This document shows positions 55,229 to 64,000 of a stretch of 64,000 nt of DNA, piece after piece (positions within the stretch are counted from its first letter, which is position 1; each line of letters opens with the position of its first letter). Both the position numbers and the translations under genes were made by a program. The stretch is from Fagopyrum homotropicum (Eukaryota > Streptophyta > Magnoliopsida > Caryophyllales > Polygonaceae), in NCBI GenBank assembly GCA_033239125.1, contig BSWB01000008.1:18754001-18818000 (forward strand), read 5' to 3'. The notes beneath the pieces are model-generated. The model made no database searches. It was not told where the DNA came from and was given only the letters and a program-made list of their open reading frames with translations.

Positions 55229-57440
55229 ATGTCTGCTCTCGTCAATTACACTGGTATGTCTTCTTTTTGGTTTGGATGTTTCGATTTGCAATCATGTTTC
55301 TTATGTTTTTGTTTTATGGATGGATAATGAAATTTTAGCAACCTAGGGTTTGGAAATTGTTGATGAGTTAATTTGTTGATTTGGTTCGATCAATTTGAGT
55401 TCCGTTTATAGACGCACACAACCTAGGGTTTGTTTGCTTCAGATTATGTAGAAAAACACATTGATTATAGATCTAAAATTTGTGAGTTGCGAAAAGAAAC
55501 CGAGCTAGTACTGCAGAGTTGTAAAATCCTTCAGTTCGGTGTTTGTTTTCATATTCCTAGCACAATAAAAAATTACTGTGTATTAATGTGTGTTTGATTC
55601 TACAGGAGAGGATGAACTCCGTCATGGAAGATTATCCTACATGGATGTGTATTGCCTTCCTCGAAAGAGATTGCGCGTTAGTGCCCCCTTCGCAGTCTGG
55701 GAAGGTCAAGTAGAGCCGATGAAGAAGCCATCAATTGAGCTTCTACCAGATGAGTGCCTCTTTGAGATCTTCAGACGCTTGCCTGCCCAAGAGAGGAGCA
55801 CTTGTGCCTGTGTCTCAAAGCACTGGCTTTCCCTTTTAAGCAGTATTCGCAAGGATGACATCTGTCATGATAATATTGATGATGCTAATATGGATTCTGA
55901 TGGTGAGATGGAAGATGGCTCTCTATCTAGGTGTCTAGAAGGAAAGAAGGCTACAGATCTAAGGCTTCAAGCCATAGCTGTTGGAACAGCCAACCGTGGA
56001 GGGCTAGGAAAGCTTTCAATTCGAGGAAGTGACTCTTCCTGTAGTGTAACGGACTATGGTCTCTCAGCAATAGCCCGAGGGTGCTCGACTCTCAAATCTC
56101 TCTCCATTTGGAATGTTCTGTCTGTCGGGGATGACAGTTTGTTCGAGATAGCTAAGGGGTGTCCTCTGTTGGAAAAACTTGATCTATGCTACTGCCCATC
56201 CATTACAAGCAAGGGCTTGGTTGCCATTGCAGAAAATTGCCCAAACTTGAGTGCTCTATCGATTGAATCTTGTTCAAGGATTGGGAATTATAGCTTGCAA
56301 GTGATTGCTAGGCGGTGCACTAACCTTGAACTGTTTTCTATCAAGGACTGCCCTTTGATTGGTGATCAAGGGATTGGAAGTCTGTCATCTTCATCATCTC
56401 TGACAAAGCTGAAGCTGAATGGTCTACGCATCACAGATTTCTCTCTTGCTGTTATGGGTCACTATGGCAAGTCTATTGTCAACCTCAGTCTATGCAACCT
56501 CAAGAATGTAACTGAAAAGGGATTTTGGGTAATGGGTAATGCCCGGGGTCTCCAGTCTCTGACCTCTTTGACAATCTCCTCATGTTTGGGAATCACAGAT
56601 ATAAGCATCGAGGCCGTTGGAAATGGTTGCCCTGCACTAAAGCAGATCTTTCTTCGAAAGTGTTGTTTTCTCTCTGACCATGGGTTGGTAGCCTTCTCTA
56701 AATGTGCTGTTTCTCTTGAGAGTCTTCATCTTGAAGAGGTAAACAGGATCACTCAATTGGGGGTTTTCTCAGCCTTATCTGTCTGCCAATCAAAGATAAG
56801 ATCTCTTTCCCTTGTGAGTTGCATTGGACTTAAGGACCTCTCTCTAGGAGGAGACCTTGAGCCCACTGCCCCTTGCAGATCCCTTAGGTCTATTTCAATC
56901 AGGAACTGCACAGGATTTGGGAGCGACGGTCTTTCCATCTTGGGAAAGATATGCCCAGAGATTCGCCAACTCGACCTAAGTGGATCAGATGGAATAACAG
57001 ATGAGGGCCTTCTCTCCCTACTCGGAAGCTGTGAGAAAGGGCTTGTGAAGTTGAAGCTGAACGGATGCTTCAATTTCTCGGACGAAGTGGTGATGGAAAT
57101 TGTGAGGAAACACAGCGAAACCATCACGCATTTGAGCCTTGCGGGTTGTAGGAAAGTGACAGACAGGAGCCTAATGGCCATTGCAAATAGGTGTGACTTG
57201 CTGGGTGATCTTGACATGGCATTTTGTGCAATCACGGACGCGGGTGTTTCTGCAGCAGAAGAGCTGAATCTGCAGATCCTTTCGGTGTCGGGTTGTGGGG
57301 TGTCGGACAAGAGCTTGCCTAGTCTAATGAAGTTGGGTAAAAGGCTGGAGGGTTTGAATCTGAAGCACTGCAATTCCTTGAGCAGCAATGCAGTGGATGT
57401 ATTAGCACAGAATTTGTGGAGATGTGACATACTTTACTGA
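55229..57440 (+). CDS. EBF1/2-like: EIN3-binding F-box protein (EBF1/EBF2-like)
   Basis: Two exons: 55229-55253 and 55606-57440, with a 352-bp GT-AG intron (GTATGT...CTACAG) splitting a Gly codon. This gives 619 residues, near the usual EBF length of about 620-630. The start MSALVNYTGEDEL matches the family N terminus (M-x-x-LVNY-S/T-G). The N-terminal linker to MDVYCLPRKRLRVSAPF is about 20 residues shorter than in most homologues. F-box at 52-90 (SIELLPDECLFEIFRRL, CACVSKHWLSLLSS); about 18 Cys-containing leucine-rich repeats fill residues 130-615. The protein should act in an SCF ubiquitin ligase in the nucleus that marks EIN3/EIL transcription factors for degradation and so represses ethylene responses. 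No lesions. EBF1 and EBF2 cannot be told apart here. Confidence 0.95.
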
Positions 57441-57472
57441 AGAACCCCAAGTGCAGTGTGGGATGTAGTCCA

Positions 57473-57518
57473 TTTTTTGGGTTCCGCTGGTGTTGCGTTT
57501 TAAGGGCACCCTTTTTTT
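57473..57518 (+). promoter_or_regulatory. Poly-U tracts in the EBF 3' UTR
   Basis: T6 at 57473-57478 and T7 at 57512-57518 lie within 80 bp of the stop codon. In Arabidopsis, poly-U motifs of EBF1/2 3' UTRs mediate EIN2-dependent translational repression. Position and gene identity make the same role possible here. Confidence 0.45.
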
Positions 57519-57747
57519 CAGGCTTGTGAACCCTGTTTTCCGGTGGCCTTGAAACGCAATGACGGCGGTGCCCGATCCGGAGTCTGCGTTGTGGGTGCTA
57601 ATGGAGTGTGTACATGTTTTCTTATAGCTTCCAAGTCTGAGATTCTAGTCGATCAGGTTAGGGTTCTTAGAGCTTAGTCTGTTTATGACGATGCGTTTTT
57701 GAAGGCTGCGTTATTGTGTAGATACTGAAATTTCAAAGGATTGAAAG

Positions 57748-57753
57748 AATAAA
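57748..57753 (+). terminator. Polyadenylation signal of the EBF gene
   Basis: AATAAA about 310 bp after the stop codon; the 3' UTR would end shortly after. From here to 58090 I see only A/T-rich DNA without features. Confidence 0.5.
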
Positions 57754-58090
57754 CAGAAATCTTTTAAAAGGGATACATCGTTTCACTAATACAATCATAA
57801 GAATCATATCAAACAAATAATCATATCAAATAATTTACATAGTAGAGCCTTTGGTTACAACTTGTTACGTTAATTTATGTAGCATTAGTGTTTGTTGTGG
57901 CATGATGTTGTTTGAAAATGAGAATAATATATTATTCGGGTTTCCTCTATTTTAACTATTGTTTTGACAATCCCACTTAATCGTTATACTTGTACAATAT
58001 TTTCTTAACGGTAGACTTGGGTCGTAAATCTAAAATTGTTGGTTTAGGTTTACAAATCGCCTAAGACCAAACATAAACCATGGGTATTCA

Positions 58091-58380
58091 AACCGGCGGT
58101 TTAGTTAAATCTAAACTGCCGGTTGACCGATTTAGCAACGATTTGTTTAAAAAAAAAATAAACCGGACCAACCCCCGGTTTAACCCCTTTAAAAATAAAA
58201 ACTAACAAAGATGGGTTAACCGCTAGTTTAGGATTTTTTCCCCCTCTAAACCTAAACCGGCAAACCGGCGAAAACCTAAACCGTCGAACCTAAATATCCG
58301 GTTTACCTGGTTTGAGCCGGTTTGAAAACCGTCAATTTGACAGTTTAGGCTTAACCGGTTTGAAAACCGTCAACTAACTT
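58091..58380. repeat. AACCGG/CCGGTTT-rich short repeat element
   Basis: Repeated AACCGG and CCGGTTT words in both orientations (AAACCGGCGGTTT at 58090, TAAACTGCCGGTTGACC, TTGAGCCGGTTTGAAAACCG, TTAACCGGTTTGAAAACCG) resemble the subterminal arrays of non-autonomous hAT elements. Termini and target duplication were not found. Confidence 0.45.
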
Positions 58381-58967
58381 AATTAACCCTCAAAGGTTCA
58401 AACTTTTTCATATTTGTAATAATATCATTATTTATTTGTTATAGTTTTTTATTTAAATAATATTTTGATAATTTTTATATTATAAATATATTTATTTTAT
58501 TTTTATCTAAGAGTCCAATATTGAATATATTTAGAAAAAAAAATATTTTTTTATCTATTGTAGAGTCCAAAGACTTTTTTCTATCTATAAAATATAATAT
58601 TCGGTATCTTTAGAATACTTATTTTTTTTGAATTAAAAATAACATTATAAATGATATTTATTTTATAAATACATAATAAGGATATTTTTATTATTATAAA
58701 GATTATAATTACAAACTTTACGCACAAAAATCAATATATTACATGAAAACACACATAGACTGTATATTAAAAGACATTTTTTTCACATAAAATTTATATA
58801 TTTCAATACATTACACATAAAATTGAATATATTACAATACATAACTAAAACACCAAACTTAAAAAGACCCAAACTTTTAGAGAAATCCTAACATAATTGT
58901 GAAGCTATTCTTCACTTAGGTATTACGAAATACATAAAAATACAAATAAATTTCACATCCAAGCATA
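58381..58967. other. AT-rich intergenic DNA
   Basis: About 80 percent A+T with long A or T runs, no ORF of interest. It may be the 3' flank of the minus-strand gene remnant that follows. Confidence 0.6.
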
Positions 58968-60213
58968 TCACATATTTAATTCATGTCTTAACCTTTCCAC
59001 TACGTCCTTCTGAAAAGGGATTAACTCACCATCTTTTGTAAGCAATGTTGTTAGCATTTGAAGCTTTTGAGTAATAACGTAATCATTCATAATTTTATTT
59101 TTATCAGCTTGCAAATCCGAGTACTTATTGTCCGCCTTGTCCCCATGATTAACCGAACTGTCGACGACTCTTTTTCCCTTCCCTTTTCCAGCCTTTGCAG
59201 CATTCCTTTTAGAGGCACGAGTTAGATCATCTATTTGTCCGATAAATGTCATATTATCGGGTGCAGCAGCACTGTAGGGAGTGGATGGGTTAGAACTTGA
59301 AGAGTAGGCTCCGGATTCATTGACCTTGGAACGTTTTGAGCTTCCTTCACTTTTCTCAGCATGTTTCTCAACCATCGTGAACCACTTTGGTACATTTTGA
59401 AGCTCACGCCAACAATGCTCAAATCTAAAGTTCTCACCCATATGGGAAAGGTATATAGAATGTGCCATTTTGAGTACATTTGTCTCACTTTGTCCACTTG
59501 TTCTTCGAATGGATGCTTGTTTGTAGCATCCAACAAATTTTGAAGTCGCTATATTTTGTGCCCCCTTTGTTTTATAGAGCTCGAACCTCTTTCAACCCAA
59601 GTGTCGTTATCCTCCACTCTTTTGTGTTGTAGTATTTTGGGACCCGGTCCTAAAACTTTGCGCCATTTTGATCATTACCAACAGCATTGTCCATGTTGGT
59701 GTTGATCCATGCACTAACAACTAACAACTCTTCTTCTTGGTTCCATTTTACTCGTTGTAGACCACTTTGACGAGCACCACTTGCACGAGGGACTTCTTGT
59801 TGACCACTCATGGGAGAGGTTAAGATAGGGTTTATTTCTTCCAGACTCGCCATTTGTTGGTATGAGCTCATTGGGGTGCTTTCATATGGATCATATTGGT
59901 TTGTTGGAATGCTTGCATATGCACCATATTGACTTGTTGGGATGGTTCCATATGAACCATATTGGTTCGTTGGTACACTTCCATATGGACGATATTGGTT
60001 CGTTGGAATATTTCCATGGGGACCAAACGGGTAGCCTAGAGTGAAAGATTGATACGACTCATTTGTTTGATCTTGAGTCAAATCTAAAAAATTAGAAGAA
60101 AAGTTGAGGGAATTTCGATAGTTGTGGGGTTGATGTGGTTCTATAATGGTGAAAAAGATGGGTTTTAGAGAAGGTAAGTTAAAAAGTGTGAAGAATTTGA
60201 TTACAACACACAA
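58968..60213 (-). pseudogene. SANT/NAM-associated-like gene remnant
   Basis: Read on the minus strand: 60213-59650 begins MCVVIKFFTLFNLP and has a Gln/Tyr/Pro-rich region with four or five copies of a 12-residue unit (GSVPTNQYGSYG, GTIPTSQYGAYA and so on, 59870-60020), then a Myb/SANT-like start (RVKWNQEEELLVVSAWINTN). Stops and shifts follow between 59650 and 59530. The frame recovers as QASIRRTSGQSETNVLKMAH, ENFRFEHCWRELQNVPKW and a basic NAM-associated C terminus (KRNAAKAGKGKGKR, DGELIPFQKDVVERLRHEL) ending at 58968. This layout fits the plant family often misnamed 'glutathione S-transferase T3-like', related to Harbinger-type DNA-binding proteins. Function here is presumably lost. Confidence 0.7.
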
Positions 60214-60236
60214 CCTATATATAAAGGCTTCAATTG

Positions 60237-60854
60237 TGACGGATTTGAATTTGAATCCAATTCATTTTACCTTACTCTTCCCAATGTTGGTGAATTATTA
60301 AAGTTTTGACCTTATGCTAATTTGAATGACCACTCAGACAAGTGCCTTCAATTATGACGGAATTGAATTTGAATTTAATTCATTTTACCCTTACTCTTCC
60401 CAATGTTGATGAATTATTAAAGTTTTGGCTTATAATGATTTGAATGACCACTCCTCAAACAAGTGGCCTTCAATTATGAAGGATTTGAACTTGAATCAAA
60501 TTCATTTTACCCTTACTCTTCCCAATGTTGGTGAATTATTAAAGTTTTGACCTTATAATGATTTGAATGACCACTCATCAGACAAGTGGCCTCTTATTAT
60601 GACGAATTTGAATTTAAATCAAATTCATTTTACCCTTACTCTTCCTAATGTTGGTGAATTATTAAAGTTTTGGCCTTATAATAATTTGAATGACCACTCA
60701 TCAAACAAGTGGCCTTCCATTATGACAGATTTGAATTTGAATCGAATTCATTTTACCCTTACTCTTCTCAATGATGGTGAATTATTAAAGTTGCATTCCA
60801 TTATGACGGATTTGAATGACCACTCAATAGGCAAGTGACCTTCTATTATGACAA
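60237..60854. repeat. Minisatellite, units of 118-123 bp
   Basis: Units starting TGACGGATTTGAATTTGAAT and variants begin at 60237, 60355, 60477, 60600 and 60723, and a truncated one at 60804. Each contains CATTTTACCCTTACTCTTCC and GAATTATTAAAGTTTTG. Units differ by a few percent up to about 10 percent. The array fills the space between the SANT-like remnant and element G, whose integrase is cut at its right edge. Confidence 0.85.
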
Positions 60855-62572
60855 TGACGAGTGACGCTTTGTATTTCGTCTTCCGGCACACATCTCCTAA
60901 TGATGCCGTCGGGACCTCTCTTCAAGAGTAGAGGTTCGTTCCAAAAGTAATGTCGGACATCCCTAGAGAACTTCTTTCTTTGTGCATAGGATAGTCCGGG
61001 AGGTATTTCCTGACAAACCATGTAATTTACAAAATCAGCAAACCAAAGTTCGTTACCTCTAGAGATTTTGTCAATGCACTCTTCCATGATGTGTAAGTGC
61101 TCATCCGGGAAGGAGTCATCAATGGGTAGATCGTCGTCTTCAATGTGCGGTAGACGACTCAAATGATCCGCAACAGAATTTTCCGAGCCTTTCTTGTCGC
61201 GGATCTCTAGATCGAATTCTTGTAGGAGAAGAATCCATCTAATCAGCCTCGGTTTCGCATCCTTCTTGACGAGTAAATACCGGATTGCTGAATGGTCCGT
61301 GTATACAATCACCTTCGCTCAGCTCCTACAAGATAAGAACGAAACTTTTGAAATGCATATACAATGGCTAAAAATTCTTTCTCCGTTGTGGCGTAGTTGA
61401 GCTACACTTCATCTAGCGTCTTTGCTAGCATAATAGATGGCATGAGTCCGGCCTTCCTTCTTTTGCCCCAGCACCGCTCCAACAGCTACGTCACTTGCAT
61501 CACACATAACCTCGAACGGGAGATTCTAGTCCGGAGGTTGGATAATCGGGGCTGAGATGAGAGCTTCCCGGATCTTATAGAAAGCATCTAAACAATCCTG
61601 TGAAAAATCAAAAACTGCATCCTTCATCGTTAGATTAGTTAGCGGTTTCGAAATCTTAGAAAAGTCTTTGATAAATCTCCTATAAAATACAGCATGCCCT
61701 GGAAAACTTCTTATCCCCTTCACCGAAGATGGAGGAGGAAGTTTCTCTATAGTCTCTATCTTCGCCTTATCAACTTCGATCCCTCTATTAGAGATCAAAT
61801 GTCCTAGCACAATGCCTTCCTTAATCATGAATTGACACTTCTCCCAATTAAGAACTAGATTAGTGTCTTCACACCTTTGCAACACAGGAGAAAGGTTAGA
61901 AAGACAATTGTCAAATGAGGAACCATAAACATAAAAATCGTCCATAAAAACCTCCATGATTTCCTCAATATACTCGGAGAAGATGGCCATCATACACCTT
62001 TGAAAGGTGGCTGGAGCGTTGCAAAGTCCGAATGGCATCATCCTATATGCAAACGTACCCCACGGGCATGTGAATGTGGTCTTCTCTTGATCGTCCGGGT
62101 GGATCGAGATCTGGAAGAAACCACTATAACCGTCAAGATAACAAAAATAGGAGTGTTGTGCTAACCTCTCAAGCATTTGATCTATGAATGGTAGCGGGAA
62201 GTGATCCTTCCTAATTGCATTGTTCAGCTTGTGGTAGTCAATGCACATCCTCCATCCCGTCACAGTTCTTGTAGGAATGAGCTCATTGTTCTTGTTGGTG
62301 ATAACCTTCATTCCTCCTTTCTTTGGGACAACTTGAACGGGGCTCATCCACTTACTATCAGAGATAGGATAGATGATACCTACGTCAAGTAACTTAAGAA
62401 TTTCCTTCTTGACAACCTCCTTCATGATTGGATTTAACCGTCTTTGAGGTTGTCGCGAAGGCTTAAAATCCTCTTCCATTAGAATCTTGTGCATGCATAA
62501 ATATGGTTTAATTCCTACAAGATCCTCTATGGTATAGCCTAAGGCTTTCTTATGTTTCCTTAGAACAACCAT
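60855..62572 (-). pseudogene. G reverse transcriptase, RNase H and start of integrase
   Basis: Open from 62572 to 61526: KALGYTIEDLVGIKPYLCMH, RRLNPIMKEVVKKEI, WRMCIDYHKLNNAIRKDHFP, YLDGYSGFFQISIHPDDQEK, the catalytic FMDDFYVYGSSF and KPLTNLTMKD. A TAG (Trp codon in relatives) ends it at PPD. RNase H continues (CDASDVAVGAVLGQ) with shifts at about 61320-61430, then open again 61312-60860 (VYTDHSAIRYLLVKKDAKP, GSENSVADHLSRLP, YAQRKKFSRDVRHYFW, RRCVPEDEIQSVTRHCH). In relatives the next residues are SLPCGGHA; here the minisatellite begins. Confidence 0.88.
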
Positions 62573-64000
62573 TAGTTTCTCATGTTCATCTTCATTTAAA
62601 TCGGAACTAATAAAACGGGAAAGGTAGAATTAGTTCCAAGAAACGCATACCGAAGATATGTGGGAAGTGGCTTCAATTCCATAGCTATTGATGCCTTTGA
62701 TGAGTCTTGAGGTGTGTCCGGCGCTTCCTTAGAAGTTTCTAAGGGTGTAGGAGTGATTGAGGAAGACTCAAAGAGTAGTTGTGGAAAGAACGAAGTTGTT
62801 CTCAGAATTTCCCAAAATTACAGCACCACTGTTACTTCCACGGCCGTGGTTTTGGGCGTGGAACTCTCTGTTGCTCTCGAAATAGCAGTTTATGGCCAGC
62901 TTTGGTGAAACCACGGCCGTGGAATAGCAAGACTGACCGTGGTTTCTCACATTTTCTGAGTCATCGTATAGTTTTTCAAACTCTTCCTCTTGTACTTCAT
63001 TTAGCTCTTCCAAGGCTTCAACCTCAGCATTGCAGTCCTCTTCCTCTCCTTTTTCCATGATGCTCAGGGTTATGACCTTTTGCAATAGATCTTTGAATAG
63101 AATCGAGCTCACTTCTACTCTAGATGCTTCTTCGTCATAAATGTTGAACATATCCTCTCCAGAGCTGGCTCTTTCACCAAAGTTGAGAGAACAAACTCAA
63201 CCTTCTCTTCTCCTATGTCGAAGGCTAATCTAGCATTCTTGCCATACAACCGGATGTTGCAAGAAATGGTCTTCCGAGTATGATCGGAACCGGACAATCT
63301 GCAGGAATGTCAAGCACAACAAAGTCTATTGGAATATAAAACTTATCGAGCTTGACTGGGACGTCTTCAATGATACCGACCGGACGAGTTATGGATCGAT
63401 CCGCCATGTACAACGTCATCTTCACCGGTTTAGGTTCGCCTAAACCGACCTTCCTACACAAAGCAAGCGGGATGATACTTATGCTTGCTCCTAAGTCACA
63501 AAGAGCGTCATATGTGACTTCTCCTACTCCAATTGGAATGCAAAATGACCCCGGATCTCTCAGCTTTGGGGGAATATTTTCTGTCATTGTTTTGATGATC
63601 TCCGAAGATTCCGAACTCATCTTGACTTCTCCAAAGTCTTCTAGCTTCCATTTGTTAGAGAAGAGCTCTTTCAAAAACTTCCCGTAAGTGGGCATACCTA
63701 CAATTGCATCAATGAAAGGTACGTTAATATGCAGTTTGCTCATTAGTTCAATGAACTTACCAAATTGCTTGTCTAGACGCGCTCTTGCTCTAGATTGCAA
63801 GAATGGTAGTGGAGGTTTGTAAGCTGGAGGAGGAACATAGAGATCCTTCTTCTTATCTTTTCCTTTCTCATCTGGGACTTCTACAAACTTGGGCTGCGGG
63901 TCGGTGGTTGTCACGCCACTTCTAGTAGTGATAGCCATCACCCTTCCTTTCGGGTTATCCTCTGTCTTTCCGGGAAGCTTCCCTTGATCTCTAGGAACTT
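62573..64000 (-). pseudogene. G gag C-terminus, protease and PR-RT spacer
   Basis: From the window edge the frame reads GKLPGKTEDNPKGRVMAITT, KPPLPFLQSRARARLDKQFG, the protease active-site stretch CDLGASISIIPLALC and IILGRPFLATSGC (63225). Frameshifts at about 63235 and 63150 divide the next part (FDIGEEKVEFVLSTLVKEPA; DMFNIYDEEASRVEVSSILF). The spacer 62770-62960 contains two exact copies of the family word in coding sequence (NHGRGSNSGAVILGN). A further break near 62600 precedes the reverse transcriptase frame. Confidence 0.82.
62838..62922. repeat. Pair of CCACGGCCGTGG palindromes in element G
   Basis: CCACGGCCGTGG is a perfect 12-bp palindrome, present at 62838-62849 and 62911-62922, with a weaker ACCGTGG at about 62936. 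They lie in the protease-RT spacer, where B and C carry AAATCGGCCGATTT. Confidence 0.8.

Larger units (their letters stand above)
60855..64000 (-). mobile_element. Athila element G, partial
   Basis: Minus-strand Athila DNA from the end of gag (at 64000, continuing beyond the window) through protease, spacer, reverse transcriptase and RNase H to the very start of integrase. It is broken off at 60855 within the integrase zinc domain (after RHCH) by the minisatellite. No LTR is visible. Its family word is CCACGGCCGTGG, unlike the A and B/C words. Confidence 0.85.

Noticed and set aside
56753..57430. A 225-codon minus-strand ORF within the EBF gene
   Set aside because: Antisense shadow of the leucine-rich repeat coding exon with no family resemblance.
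62779..63060. Plus-strand ORFs over the G spacer
   Set aside because: Opposite to the Athila coding frame and unrelated to any family; caused by the palindromic words and composition.

Overview
This is a repeat-dense block of a flowering-plant nuclear genome, most likely a eudicot. It has one recognisable host gene, an ethylene-signalling EIN3-binding F-box protein of the EBF1/EBF2 type at 55229-57440 (+). Almost everything else is transposable elements: several Ty3/Gypsy elements of the Athila group, which share a tRNA-Asp primer-binding site, 1.75-1.84 kb LTRs and an Asn-rich gag without a zinc knuckle, plus chromovirus remnants, one L1-type LINE and short DNA-transposon-like pieces. No tRNA, rRNA or CRISPR locus was seen.

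Layout. 1-3950: 5' part of a minus-strand Athila element (A1; LTR 2199-3950). 3951-4529: GC-rich repeat array. 4530-8641 plus 28637-32384: a plus-strand, 5'-truncated Athila element (A2), split by a younger element B (8642-28636, LTRs 8642-10462 and 26795-28636, perfect 5-bp target duplication GTTGC). B is itself interrupted in gag by a minus-strand relative, C (11273-19837), whose left end is a 717-bp near-perfect palindrome. 32385-34078: degenerate minus-strand coding debris. 34079-37503: 3' part of a chromovirus (F). 37504-40940: unclassified sequence. 40941-45812: Athila remnant E. 45813-46577: minus-oriented chromovirus LTR piece. 46594-53032: an essentially full-length LINE with a 16-bp target duplication. 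53049-55228: AT-rich intergenic DNA, a GACCCG-rich element and the EBF promoter. 55229-57760: the EBF gene. 58091-58380: AACCGG-rich repeat. 58968-60213: broken SANT/NAM-associated-like gene (-). 60237-60854: a minisatellite of about 120 bp per unit. 60855-64000: minus-strand Athila element G, running off the window.

The main unexpected signal is that each LTR-retrotransposon family carries its own short GC-rich inverted-symmetric word, repeated in LTRs, leader and 3' noncoding DNA, and in the coding spacer between protease and reverse transcriptase: CTCGACCGAGG in A, AAATCGGCCGATTT in B/C, CCACGGCCGTGG in G, CACTCGAGC in E, and a CCGCCCCTGCGG-like word in F and in the 3951-4372 array. The C palindrome is centred on one of these words. 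All four Athila copies with a visible 3' end (A2, B, C, E) also share a second polypurine-like AAGTATGGGG site 1.1-1.3 kb upstream of the LTR, and a conserved GGAGGCAACCCA block after pol that is followed by GGTA, a possible splice donor. All retroelement reading frames carry lesions, although LINE ORF1 is open. Family assignments rest on motifs read by eye; no database search was possible.
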